Source of the DNA: Planctomycetota bacterium
GTDB taxonomy: Bacteria > Planctomycetota > Phycisphaerae > Phycisphaerales > SM1A02
Assembly: GCA_022566535.1 (NCBI GenBank)
Contig: JADFIR010000002.1
Span: 141,776-205,775, forward strand
Direction of reading: 5' to 3'
DNA: 64,000 nt
Both the position numbers and the translations under genes were made by a program. Shown here piece by piece: positions 9,929-18,484 of the stretch. The notes beneath the pieces were generated by a model. The model searched no databases. It saw only the letters and a program-made list of their open reading frames with translations, and had not been told where the DNA came from. The stretch's first letter is position 1; each line of letters opens with the position of its first letter.

Positions 9929-11058
9929 AGCGCCTCGTTGCAGTGACGTCCATGACTCGAATCTGGGTCAGCACCCTGACCTGCGCGATGCTTGTGCCGG
10001 CGACAAGTGGTCAACCTGATCGGGAGGCGCCTGACGCGGACCCTCCGATAGTCGAGCCGGCAGTCAAAGAGCCGGCGGATGTCGATCGCGCCCAGGGCAG
10101 CGCCCAGAACAACCCGACCGAAGGTGAGATGACCGCGAAGCTCGACGAAGCCATCGCCGGGGGGTTTGTGTATCTGATGGGCGAGCAAGACAGCGACGGG
10201 TCGTTTCGCAGTGGGCGCTACGGCAAGCACGTAGGCATCACGGCGCTGAGTGCGCTGGCATTTATGTCCAATGGGCATCTTCCGGGGCGCGGTGAGTATG
10301 GCGATCAGGTCGCAGCCGCTCTGGAGTTCGTGTTGGCCCACGCCACCGAAACCGGGCTGCTCGCCGCCGATACATCCCATGGGCCGATGTATGGCCACGG
10401 CTTTGCGGCCTTGTTTCTGGGCGAGATTTACGGCATGAACCCCAGCGACAAACGGGTCCGCGACGCCTTGGTCAAAGCTGTTGATCTGATTGTCGGCACC
10501 CAGAATGACGAGGGCGGCTGGCGGTACAACCCGGTTCCCTACGATGCCGACATCTCGGTGACGATCTGTCAGATCATGGCTCTGCGCTCGGCTCGCAATG
10601 CGGGCATCAAGGTGCCCAAGCAGACGATCGATCGAGCGGTTGAATATGTGCGTCGGTGCCAGAATCCCGACGGGGGCTTCAAGTACATGCTCCAAGCGGG
10701 CGGGTCGGCCTGGCCCCGAACCGCCGGCGGCGTCGCAAGCCTCTTCTACGCGGGCATCCACGAGGACGACTCGATCACTCGCGGGCTTGAATACCTCATG
10801 CGAGCCGCACTGCCCGGGAAACGCAATGCTGTTCAGGCCCACTATTACTACGGGCAGTACTACGCCGTTCAGTCGATGTACCTGGCCGGTGGCGAGTATT
10901 GGCAGACGTGGTGGCCGGCCGTCCGAGACGAGCTGCTTACCCGCCAGGCCAGCAACGGGGGATGGCTCGACCATCACGCCGGCGGGGCGTACGCCACGTC
11001 CATGGCCTTGATCATCCTTCAGATGCCAAGGCGCTATCTGCCGATCTTCCAGAGGTGA
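9925..11058 (+). CDS. Exported squalene-cyclase/prenyltransferase-repeat protein
   Basis: Protein of 377 residues with a GTG start inside the previous stop (GTGA). A signal-like segment (WVSTLTCAMLVPATSG) precedes a linker, then repeated alpha-alpha motifs of the prenyltransferase/squalene-oxidase type: QDSDGSFRSGRYGKHVGITA, QNDEGGWRYNPVPYDADISV, CQNPDGGFKYML and ASNGGWLDHH. These QxxxGGW/F repeats form the toroid of terpene cyclases. The catalytic DxDD of squalene-hopene cyclases is not evident; the DADIS segment is the nearest match, so cyclase activity is doubtful. Its constant association with MoxR/DUF58 clusters suggests an envelope or protein-binding role instead. Overlaps or abuts the next gene (TGATG). 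Confidence 0.82.
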   Translation: MKRLVAVTSMTRIWVSTLTCAMLVPATSGQPDREAPDADPPIVEPAVKEPADVDRAQGSAQNNPTEGEMTAKLDEAIAGGFVYLMGEQDSDGSFRSGRYGKHVGITALSALAFMSNGHLPGRGEYGDQVAAALEFVLAHATETGLLAADTSHGPMYGHGFAALFLGEIYGMNPSDKRVRDALVKAVDLIVGTQNDEGGWRYNPVPYDADISVTICQIMALRSARNAGIKVPKQTIDRAVEYVRRCQNPDGGFKYMLQAGGSAWPRTAGGVASLFYAGIHEDDSITRGLEYLMRAALPGKRNAVQAHYYYGQYYAVQSMYLAGGEYWQTWWPAVRDELLTRQASNGGWLDHHAGGAYATSMALIILQMPRRYLPIFQR

Positions 11059-12239
11059 TGAGCTATTGGCCCGCCATGGTGGGGTGCCTCGTTGCGGCGC
11101 TGGCTGCGACCGCGCCGTCGGCCATCGCCTCCGACGGGCACTTACTGATAAGACGCGACCATCAGGTGCAATCGGTCCGGTTGGTGCGACTCAACGATCG
11201 GTCGCTCGTGCATGGAGATGCAGCTGGGGGCTTGAGGACCGTCGCTATCGAGCATTGTGTGGCTCTGCTGGATCCCGAAGCTGCCCCGGCGGCCCCGGGC
11301 GGAGGGCTCTTGCGGTTGGCCGACGGGCAGCGGTTTCCCGGTGAAGCGCTCTCCGGAGGCAGGCCCGCCGATGACGTGCTGGTGTGGATCCACCCCTTGC
11401 TGGGCAGGATGGAGGTTCCGCTGGATCGGATCGAGTCGGTGATGTTCACCGAGAGTGCTGCCTTACCCGCAATGAAATCGGCGCGCGCTGCGGATGTCCT
11501 GCTGCTGGCCAACGGCGACGAGCTCGAGGGGTTCGTGACGGCGTTGGGTGATCCCATCACAATTGAGGTGTCAAATGGGGTGCCGACCGGTGACGGGCAA
11601 ACCATCGAGATACCGCTGAGCCGCGCCGCCGCTGTACGAATGATCACGCCCCCGCGAAAGCCCACAGGATGGCGGCTGTGGCTCTCCGGCGGCACCGTGG
11701 TCGATGTCGCCCGCATCGTGCTCAGCGAGGATGGGTTCGTTCAACTCGTCGGCCTGCCCTTTCTTACGGAGCAGCAGCCGAAGCAGGTACCGCTGTCGGC
11801 GTTGGCTGCGGTGCTGTTCGATCCCGATGCGCTGAGCCCGTTTGCGGCACTTTCGCCGACACAGGTTGAGGGGCCGCCGACACGATACGTTGTGCCTCCG
11901 CCGAAAGCATTGGACGACTTCGCCCCGCTTGGGCTGTCGCGGGTGGAGTTCCGTGGGCCCGTCACGGTCCGCTATGACTTGGTATCGGGTCCGATGTATT
12001 TCTCGGCCGAAGCTCGCCTGTCACGCATGGCACGGGCGTGGGGCGATTGCGAACTCGTGATTCGAGATGATGAACAAGAGGTGTTTCGCGCCCGGCTCAA
12101 TGCCGAGCACCCCACCGCATCGATCGGCATCGCCCTGCACGTCTCGCAGCTGACCATCGAAATCACCGAGGGATCAAACGGCCCCATCCAGGATCACGTT
12201 GTTCTACACCGCGCGATGCTGCTTTCGGCGCAGCCCTGA
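11058..12239 (+). CDS. Exported protein with C-terminal NPCBM-like domain
   Basis: ATG 11058 overlaps the stop of the previous gene, and a signal peptide follows at once (YWPAMVGCLVAALAATAPSAIAS), which supports this start over longer options. The 393-residue protein has repeated small beta units with DVLLLANGDELEGFV-type strands in the middle. Its last 100 residues (GDCELVIRDDEQEVFRARL, LHVSQLTIEITEG, DHVVLHRAML) resemble the NPCBM carbohydrate-binding module, a beta-sandwich often seen in planctomycete exported proteins. It is the last gene of the long operon and is followed by a GC-rich hairpin. Sugar binding is inferred from the module, and the match itself was made by eye. Confidence 0.72.
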   Translation: MSYWPAMVGCLVAALAATAPSAIASDGHLLIRRDHQVQSVRLVRLNDRSLVHGDAAGGLRTVAIEHCVALLDPEAAPAAPGGGLLRLADGQRFPGEALSGGRPADDVLVWIHPLLGRMEVPLDRIESVMFTESAALPAMKSARAADVLLLANGDELEGFVTALGDPITIEVSNGVPTGDGQTIEIPLSRAAAVRMITPPRKPTGWRLWLSGGTVVDVARIVLSEDGFVQLVGLPFLTEQQPKQVPLSALAAVLFDPDALSPFAALSPTQVEGPPTRYVVPPPKALDDFAPLGLSRVEFRGPVTVRYDLVSGPMYFSAEARLSRMARAWGDCELVIRDDEQEVFRARLNAEHPTASIGIALHVSQLTIEITEGSNGPIQDHVVLHRAMLLSAQP

Positions 12240-12272
12240 GCGATGAGCCATACGAACCGAAGTGACTCGCCC

Positions 12273-13397
12273 TCAGCCCCCGGCTCTGCCGGGGGGTTCT
12301 TCATTTGACAGTTCAACCAAACGCCCAAGCGTGACTGCCGCCGCGCCGGAGTCGATCGCCCGGGCGGCAAGTTGCAAGCCTTGTTCAAGCGAAGCGGCCT
12401 TGTCGGCGACAAGCAACGTCGCGGCGGTATTGAGCAGCGCCATGTCGCGCGGTGGGCCGGTTTCCGTGCCTTCGATGACGCTGCGCATCATCGCCGTCGC
12501 ATGTTCCAGGTCGACGGCCAGGACAGTTTCACGGTCAGCAGGTGATAGCCCCAGCGATCGGGGATCGACGGTTTGCTCAGCGAGCTGACCATCGGACACA
12601 TGCACGAGCCGGGTCGGGGCTGAGATCGATAGCTCATCCAGGCCGTCGTCGCTGTGGACGACGATCGCGCGGACGGCGCCGAGGGCGACCAGGGCCTGGG
12701 CGATCGGTTTCAGGAACCGTCGGTCGTAGACGCCCATGAGCTGCCGACGGGCGCCGGCGGGGTTGGTCAGCGGTCCCAGCAGATTGAAGATCGTGGGGAA
12801 TCCCAGGGCCAGACGCACGGGCATGGCGTACTTCGCCGCGGGATGATGATGAATGGCGAAGCAGAAGCAGATGCCGACTTGTTCGAGGCATCGCGCCTGC
12901 GTGTCCCGATCGGCGTCAACGTTGACGCCGAGCCGCGCGAGCACCTCGGCCGACCCTCGGCCCGTCCGTGATCGGTTGCCGTGCTTGGCCACGGTGGCCC
13001 CAGCGGCGGCGGCGATGATGGCTGCGGCGGTCGAAACGTTGAATGTCTTGGGGGCCCCGCCGGTACCCGCGGTGTCCACAATCTGAGACGGATCACAAGA
13101 CGATCGCACCGCATCAACATGGCTGCGCATAACACCGGCGGCGCCAAGGATTTCATCGGCGGTCGGAACATGAGTGGCCAGCAGGGCCAGCAGTGCGCCG
13201 ATCTCGCCGTCGTGCGCCTGACCCGACATGATCGCCTCGAACGCGGTGACGGCTTCGTCGGCCGAAAGTGTCGCCCCGGACAGCAGCACCTTCAGTGCAG
13301 GCGTCAAATCGCCTGGCTTGGCCTGGCCCCGGAACTCCGGCGGCGCGGAGTGTGCCCCGTGTGGGTTGGGGGACAAGTTCGTTCGTTTGGCGGTCAT
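12273..13397 (-). CDS. trpD: Anthranilate phosphoribosyltransferase
   Basis: TrpD transfers phosphoribosyl from PRPP to anthranilate in tryptophan synthesis. The 374-residue reading from ATG 13397 shows the family motifs in order: DTAGTGGAPKTFNVSTAAA (PRPP-binding glycine-rich loop), AKHGNRS, FNLLGPLTNPAGARRQLMGVY and HSDDGLDELS. Length is a little above the usual 330-350 because of about 30 extra N-terminal residues; the frame is open further upstream, but MTAKRTNLS is the first sensible start. No other trp gene is in the window, so it stands apart from a trp operon. It is divergent from lgt, with about 118 bases between the two starts. Confidence 0.95.
   Translation of the reverse strand: MTAKRTNLSPNPHGAHSAPPEFRGQAKPGDLTPALKVLLSGATLSADEAVTAFEAIMSGQAHDGEIGALLALLATHVPTADEILGAAGVMRSHVDAVRSSCDPSQIVDTAGTGGAPKTFNVSTAAAIIAAAAGATVAKHGNRSRTGRGSAEVLARLGVNVDADRDTQARCLEQVGICFCFAIHHHPAAKYAMPVRLALGFPTIFNLLGPLTNPAGARRQLMGVYDRRFLKPIAQALVALGAVRAIVVHSDDGLDELSISAPTRLVHVSDGQLAEQTVDPRSLGLSPADRETVLAVDLEHATAMMRSVIEGTETGPPRDMALLNTAATLLVADKAASLEQGLQLAARAIDSGAAAVTLGRLVELSNEEPPGRAGG
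12277..12295 (+). terminator. GC-rich hairpin after the long operon, possible terminator
   Basis: A perfect 8-bp stem (CCCCCGGC / GCCGGGGG) with a 3-base loop TCT lies 38 bases after the stop codon at 12237-12239 and is followed on the plus strand by GTTCTTCATTT. The T-tract is weak, so intrinsic termination is plausible but not certain. The hairpin lies inside the last codons of trpD on the opposite strand, where it encodes Pro, Gly, Arg and Ala residues. Confidence 0.4.
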
Positions 13398-13515
13398 ATT
13401 CTCAACGGTTTCCTGAGTCCGGCCGCCGCGCTCGCCTGCACCTGGCGGCAGAACTGCCGCGACTGATCCTGATACGCTATCACAAGGGGCGTGCCCTCCA
13501 TCGAGCGCTATCGTC

Positions 13516-14574
13516 ATGACGATCTTCCTCGCTGAAGCGTATCTGCACCGGCTTGATCCGTTTGCCATCGAGTTCCCGGCGTCGTGGCAGGCCCTTCCGT
13601 TCATTCCCGACGGGATCCGGTGGTACGGGCTGGCGTACCTGGCCGGCTTTGGGATCGCGTGGCTGCTGATTCGCCGGCTTGCCGGTTCGGGGCGCAGCAC
13701 AATTCCCGCCAACGCGGTGGGCGACTTGATGATCTACGTCATCTTGGGAGTGCTGGTCGGCGGGCGCCTCGGGTATGTCTTGTTCTACGATCAACCACTG
13801 CTGTGGGACTTCAGCACACAGTTCCCATTTTGGGGCCTTTTGGCGATCAATCGCGGCGGCATGGCGAGCCATGGCGGGATTCTCGGCGTCATCATCGCGT
13901 GCTGGCTGTTCGGCCGGCGCCACCGCATCTCGTCTTTACATCTCGTCGATGTGGGCGCGTTCGCTGCTCTGCCAGGCTTGTTTCTTGGACGGCTGGCAAA
14001 TTTCGTCAACGCCGAGCTGTGGGGCCGCGCGCTGCCCGGAAAGATGCAAGCGGACCCGCCGTGGTGGAGTGTGAAATATCCGGAGGAAATCCTTAATCCT
14101 GATTTTCCGCATCTCCAGGCGCTTGAGGGTTTGCGCCAGATCGTGCCCGGCGACGAGACGTTCTACCGCAATATCATCGAGGCTGCACGAGTCGGCAACG
14201 CCCAGGTGACCGAGACGCTCACGCCCCTGTTGACCGCGTACTACCCGTCGCAGATTCTTCAGGCTCTTACCGATGGGCCGGTTCTGATGGGATTTCTTGC
14301 GCTGCTTTGGTGGCGCCCACGCAAGCCGGGCGTCATCGGTGCTTGGTTCCTGATTGGCTATGGCGTGATGCGGATCGTGACGGAGCTGTTCCGCCAGCCG
14401 GATGAGGGCGTGCCGGTACTGGCCACGGCGTTAGGGGATGTATCGCGGGGGCAGATGTTGAGTCTTCTGATGGTCGCCGTCGGGATCGTGGGGCTGATTG
14501 TCTGTGCTCGCCGTCAGGTTGACCCGATCGGTGGCCTGATGAAGTTGCGCACCGCGAACGATGGACGATCATGA
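13516..14574 (+). CDS. lgt: Prolipoprotein diacylglyceryl transferase
   Basis: Lgt attaches diacylglycerol from phosphatidylglycerol to the lipobox cysteine of prolipoproteins in the inner membrane. The 352-residue protein has several membrane helices and the family signatures: GIRWYGLAYLAGF near residue 35, GGRLGYVLFYD near 78, RGGMASHGGILGV near 112, and the signature LGRLANFVNAELWGR near 156. The C-terminal part, PSQILQAL and IGYGVMRIVTELFRQPD, also matches. A central insertion (about residues 175-225) makes it longer than E. coli Lgt. Its stop codon and that of holB on the other strand lie together in the palindrome TCATGA at 14569-14574. Substrates in this window would include the lipoproteins at 18485, 42148 and 54140. 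Confidence 0.95.
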   Translation: MTIFLAEAYLHRLDPFAIEFPASWQALPFIPDGIRWYGLAYLAGFGIAWLLIRRLAGSGRSTIPANAVGDLMIYVILGVLVGGRLGYVLFYDQPLLWDFSTQFPFWGLLAINRGGMASHGGILGVIIACWLFGRRHRISSLHLVDVGAFAALPGLFLGRLANFVNAELWGRALPGKMQADPPWWSVKYPEEILNPDFPHLQALEGLRQIVPGDETFYRNIIEAARVGNAQVTETLTPLLTAYYPSQILQALTDGPVLMGFLALLWWRPRKPGVIGAWFLIGYGVMRIVTELFRQPDEGVPVLATALGDVSRGQMLSLLMVAVGIVGLIVCARRQVDPIGGLMKLRTANDGRS

Positions 14575-15669
14575 GCGAACCGGTTCGGCCGACAGCGCAG
14601 CCCATTGGACGACGAGGTTCTCCAGCAGCAACTTGAGGTTCACGTTGGCGTCAAGCTGCCGCTCGGCTTCGCGCAGAAGGTCGATCACTTCCAACCAGAT
14701 TGTCGGGTCCTCATCCTCGTTGATGCGGTTGGCAAGTTTCCGGCGGGCATGGGCGGCCAGGATCGCCAGGAGATGCCTGGCCCCATCCTTGTTCGCCGCG
14801 TCCTTGCTGGCGTTTTCGTGTTGCTTGACCCATGAGGTTGCGAACGTCTCGATGAGCTCGGCCATGATCTGCCCCATCTCGGTCGGAAACGAACTTTGCT
14901 GGAGTTCGTCGAGCATCGGTTCCAATGCCATCTGCCAGCGGCAGAAGCCGTAGTCGGCCGCGAGCTGGGCCATTCCTGGCGATCCCTCGCAGAACCGCTC
15001 AATCCAGGCTCGTTCGTCTTCGTCGACGCCGAGCGCCGCCCGTTGAAACCAAGCTGCCATCGCCTCTGTATCCAGCGGCGTGAACTGCACATGCTGGCAG
15101 CGGCTGCGGATCGTCAGAAGCAAGCGCTGCGGCCGGTTGGTGATCAGGAAGATATAGGTCCGATCAGGAGGTTCTTCGAGCGTCTTGAGTAGCGCGTTCT
15201 GGGCCTCGTTGCTCCCGTGTGCGAGCAACTCCGCTTCGTCGATGATGAACACCTTGCCGTGCCCCAGCACCGCCGTTTTGTACACGGCCGGCTCATGGAA
15301 TCTACCGTCGCCTGTGCGCCCGCCGATCATGTGCTCGCGGACCACGTCCAGCGGGATGTTCAGTAACTTGCGGTCACGAATATCCGGGTTCTCGGAATAC
15401 AGCGCCAATTCTTTGTAGATCACGTGAAGGTCGGGGTGTGCCCGGGCCTTGATCAGGCGCGTGGTCTCGCTCTGCGGATCGGCTGCGAGCGCCCCGGAAG
15501 GATCCACCACCGCGTTGGGGTCGAGGAGTATCTTTGCAAACTCGATTGCGGTGGTAAATTTCCCAACCCCGCGCGGGCCGGCGAAGATCCACGCGTGCTG
15601 AAGCCGCCCGCAGCGCAGTGCTGCGGCGAGCGTCTCGATCGCTCGTGTCTGGCCGAGGATGCGCTGCAT
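14569..15669 (-). CDS. holB: DNA polymerase III delta-prime subunit-like ATPase
   Basis: Clamp-loader AAA+ subunit of 366 residues from ATG 15669 (MQRILGQTRAIETLAAAL); the longer upstream reading is low-complexity and unlikely. Motifs: the opening Q-x-x-A-x-x-x-L region, Walker A GPRGVGKFTT near residue 36, Walker B VFIIDEAELL, then NALLKTLEEPP and the SRC motif LLTIRSRCQHVQF. The four-cysteine zinc module that usually follows Walker A in DnaX and delta-prime proteins is absent; about 60 residues without cysteines replace it. Walker A and SRC are intact. It is convergent with lgt (stops overlap) and divergent from comEC. A gamma/tau (DnaX) identity is less likely because the protein lacks the zinc cysteines and the long tail. 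Confidence 0.82.
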   Translation of the reverse strand: MQRILGQTRAIETLAAALRCGRLQHAWIFAGPRGVGKFTTAIEFAKILLDPNAVVDPSGALAADPQSETTRLIKARAHPDLHVIYKELALYSENPDIRDRKLLNIPLDVVREHMIGGRTGDGRFHEPAVYKTAVLGHGKVFIIDEAELLAHGSNEAQNALLKTLEEPPDRTYIFLITNRPQRLLLTIRSRCQHVQFTPLDTEAMAAWFQRAALGVDEDERAWIERFCEGSPGMAQLAADYGFCRWQMALEPMLDELQQSSFPTEMGQIMAELIETFATSWVKQHENASKDAANKDGARHLLAILAAHARRKLANRINEDEDPTIWLEVIDLLREAERQLDANVNLKLLLENLVVQWAALSAEPVRS

Positions 15670-15805
15670 GGGTTGCTGCCCGGCGCTGCTGGGAAAAAAT
15701 CTGAATCGGGTCCGCACGGCAAGGATAGCGGGCCCGGGGGTCGGCCGGCAGGTTTGATCGAGTAGCGCTTGCACTACAGGGCATCTCGGCCGACGATGGC
15801 ACAAC

Positions 15806-18361
15806 ATGGCACCGGACGCCGCCTCGCCCGTCCCGGGGGTTCCATCTATTGCTGGGCCTGGGGCGGCGCCGCGTCGCGAAAGAATAACACTGCTGGCCCT
15901 GTGTCTGGCTGCGGGCATCACCATCGGATGGTTCCAGCCGCAGCCGATGGTTTGGCCGTGGCTGATGATCGCAGTGCTTGCCTTGCTCGGCGCTGGATTG
16001 GTGTATCGCCGCAGCCGGCCCCCATCCCAAGGAGCGACCCTTGGCCTGATCGCCGTCGCGACGGTCAGTTTCGGGACAGCTTGGCTGACTCTTCGCCACC
16101 ACTACGTGCCCCAGGACGATCTCGCCGCATGGTTGGGCGACCAAGCGACGCTCGTGCAGGTCCGCGGGGAAGCGCTGGGACCGCCTGTGATTCGCGATCG
16201 CTCAGTCGGTTCGATGGCCCAATTCGATTATCGTCCTCCGGCGACGTACTTCCCGCTACGAGTCGATGCGACGGTGTCGCGCGACGGCCGGCCGGAGCCG
16301 GTTCGGGGCAAGGTGCTCGTGCGAGTGGAACAGGCAGTCGCTCCCTTCCACGCCGGTGACCGGGTCGAGGCCACCGGGTGGCTGCATCGTTTGGGTGCTC
16401 CAATGAACCCGGGCGAGTTTGACTACCAACGGTACGCCAGATCGCTTGGCCAAGCCGGTGTGCTCAGCGTCGAGCAGCGCGATCTGCTCACGGTGATGCC
16501 TGCCGATCGAAACAGCGTACATGGTGACCTGCTCAAGTGGCGCGATGCATTTCGGCGACGGGCCGGCGGGTGGCTGCTGTCGGACCTCCCGGAAACCGAC
16601 CGGACCAAGCGCGACGCATTACTGGCAGCGCTCCTCTTGGGCCGGCGGGGGCCCGAGCTCGACGGTGTGGGTGAATCATTTCGGCGGGTGGGGCTCGCGC
16701 ACCTGCTGGCAATCTCCGGTTTACATCTGGGTGTGTTGGCCGGCTTTGTGTTGTTGCTGGCCCGACTGGGCGGGCATTACCAACGCTGGCACGGATGGCT
16801 GCTGATTGCGGTGGTGTTGGCGTACCTCGTCTTGGTGGAAGTCAGGATGCCGGTCCTACGGGCGGGGGTGATGACCATCGTCGCCAGCCTCGGGCTTGCC
16901 TTCGGCCGGCGGATTCGCGTCAGCGGGCTGGTCGCGCTTAGCGCGATCGTCCTGTTGTTGTGGCGCCCGGATCAACTGTTTACCGCTGGGTTTCAACTCA
17001 GCTACGGCGTGGTGCTGGGCTTGCTTCACCTGCAGCCCGTGGTGCGACAGCGGTTGTTTGGCGTGCCGGATCGGCTCGCGTCGTCATCCCGCAAGATGGT
17101 TGGCCAATGGCTGCGTACCGCGGTTGCCGTGGCTGTGACGGCCTGGCTCATTGCGACCCCGCTTCAGATGTATTACTTCGGCACGATCTCCCCACTCGCT
17201 GTTCCACTCACGGTGATTGCGGTCCCGATTGTCGCGGTCTTGCTGGCGGTGGGATACGTGAAGATGGTGCTGGCCGTGGTGTTGCCAAGCGCCGCCCTGC
17301 TTCTGGGTGTGCCGCTGATGATCTGTGCCAATGTCTTGATTGCGATTGTCGACGGCATCGACGCGGTACCGGGCTCATTTGTTCATGTCCCATACCCGTC
17401 GGCGATCTGGTCGCTGCTTGCTCTGGCTTGGGTGTGCGGGCTGATCATGCATCGCTTGCGGTGGCAGCGGCGGCTGCTTGGGCTCGCCGCGCTGGTGATG
17501 GTGCTCTGGCTCTGCTGGCCGATGCTGCCTTTGGGGCGGTCACCGGCGCTTCGGATTGACATGCTTGCAGTGGGCGATGGATCGTGTTACGTCCTGCGCA
17601 GCGGTGGCAGTACGGTCCTGTTTGATGCAGGTTCGAGCGCCAACCTGAATGCCGGCCGGCGATCCATCGTCCCTGCCATGCGCCGCCTCGGCGTGCGGTC
17701 GGTTGAGGCCATCGTCATCAGTCATCCGAACTTCGATCATTATTCGGCCGTGCTGGAGATCGTTGATGATTTCAACGTCGGCGAGGTTCTGGTGACGCCG
17801 CTGTTCCTCGAAGCCGCCGGGGCGGATTGGTTGGGCCCGGTTGCGTTTCTGCTCGACGAAATGGCGGAGCGCTCTGTCTCGGTATCGGTCGTGGTCCAGG
17901 GCGATGCTCGGACGTTCGGTTCGTCGCGCTGGAAGTGGCTGCATCCGGTTAGGCAGGCACAGTACGCGCGTGTCAATGATGGCTCGATGGTGATCCGCAT
18001 CGAGGCAGCCGGCCGGCACGTCCTGCTTTGCGGCGACATTCAACGTAACGCGATGGAGATCCTCTTGAATTGCGACGACGACGTTGACGCGTGCATCCTT
18101 GAGTTGCCGCATCATGGCAGTCACCATGATCTGGCGGCAGAGTTCACCCAGCGGGTCGGCGCGGAGGTGGTCATGCAATCGACGGGTTGGACGCGTTGGG
18201 ATCGCACCAAAGGGGCGTGGGAGCAACCGCTCGGGGCCGGCCAGCGGCTGGTCACCGCCCGCGACGGCGCCTGCTGGATTGAGATCGGCCAGGATGGAGC
18301 TATTCAGACTGGGCGGTTTCGTGAACCAGCGGAGCCGATGACGCTTGACGTCCTGCCGTGA
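15806..18361 (+). CDS. comEC: ComEC/Rec2-type DNA uptake channel protein
   Basis: ComEC forms the inner-membrane channel through which single-stranded DNA enters during transformation. The 851-residue protein shows the full architecture: N-terminal membrane helices with a DUF4131-like soluble part (about 1-230), the competence domain starting near FRRVGLAHLLAISGLHLGVLA (about residues 291-311) with multiple helices to about residue 575, and a C-terminal metallo-beta-lactamase-like domain (DMLAVGDGSCYVLRSGG, LFDAGSS, AIVISHPNFDHYSAV, ELPHHGSHHD). The HxxxDH-type metal motif is kept in HPNFDH. No other competence gene is nearby. It is divergent from holB, with about 136 bases between starts that should hold both promoters. 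Confidence 0.92.
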   Translation: MAPDAASPVPGVPSIAGPGAAPRRERITLLALCLAAGITIGWFQPQPMVWPWLMIAVLALLGAGLVYRRSRPPSQGATLGLIAVATVSFGTAWLTLRHHYVPQDDLAAWLGDQATLVQVRGEALGPPVIRDRSVGSMAQFDYRPPATYFPLRVDATVSRDGRPEPVRGKVLVRVEQAVAPFHAGDRVEATGWLHRLGAPMNPGEFDYQRYARSLGQAGVLSVEQRDLLTVMPADRNSVHGDLLKWRDAFRRRAGGWLLSDLPETDRTKRDALLAALLLGRRGPELDGVGESFRRVGLAHLLAISGLHLGVLAGFVLLLARLGGHYQRWHGWLLIAVVLAYLVLVEVRMPVLRAGVMTIVASLGLAFGRRIRVSGLVALSAIVLLLWRPDQLFTAGFQLSYGVVLGLLHLQPVVRQRLFGVPDRLASSSRKMVGQWLRTAVAVAVTAWLIATPLQMYYFGTISPLAVPLTVIAVPIVAVLLAVGYVKMVLAVVLPSAALLLGVPLMICANVLIAIVDGIDAVPGSFVHVPYPSAIWSLLALAWVCGLIMHRLRWQRRLLGLAALVMVLWLCWPMLPLGRSPALRIDMLAVGDGSCYVLRSGGSTVLFDAGSSANLNAGRRSIVPAMRRLGVRSVEAIVISHPNFDHYSAVLEIVDDFNVGEVLVTPLFLEAAGADWLGPVAFLLDEMAERSVSVSVVVQGDARTFGSSRWKWLHPVRQAQYARVNDGSMVIRIEAAGRHVLLCGDIQRNAMEILLNCDDDVDACILELPHHGSHHDLAAEFTQRVGAEVVMQSTGWTRWDRTKGAWEQPLGAGQRLVTARDGACWIEIGQDGAIQTGRFREPAEPMTLDVLP

Positions 18362-18484
18362 ATCGGGCGGTCTGATCCCCTACGATGATCCGACATCGTC
18401 TCAGCGCGCTCGGTGTTGACGGGTGGCGTGGGATGGATTTCGGCTTGCGGAGACAGATCGGAGTAATCATTGTCGACCAGCGTG

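Noticed and set aside
9895..10977. A 360-residue minus frame opposite the squalene-cyclase-like gene
   Set aside because: It is antisense to a gene with clear QxxxGGW repeats. The minus frame has no recognisable family.
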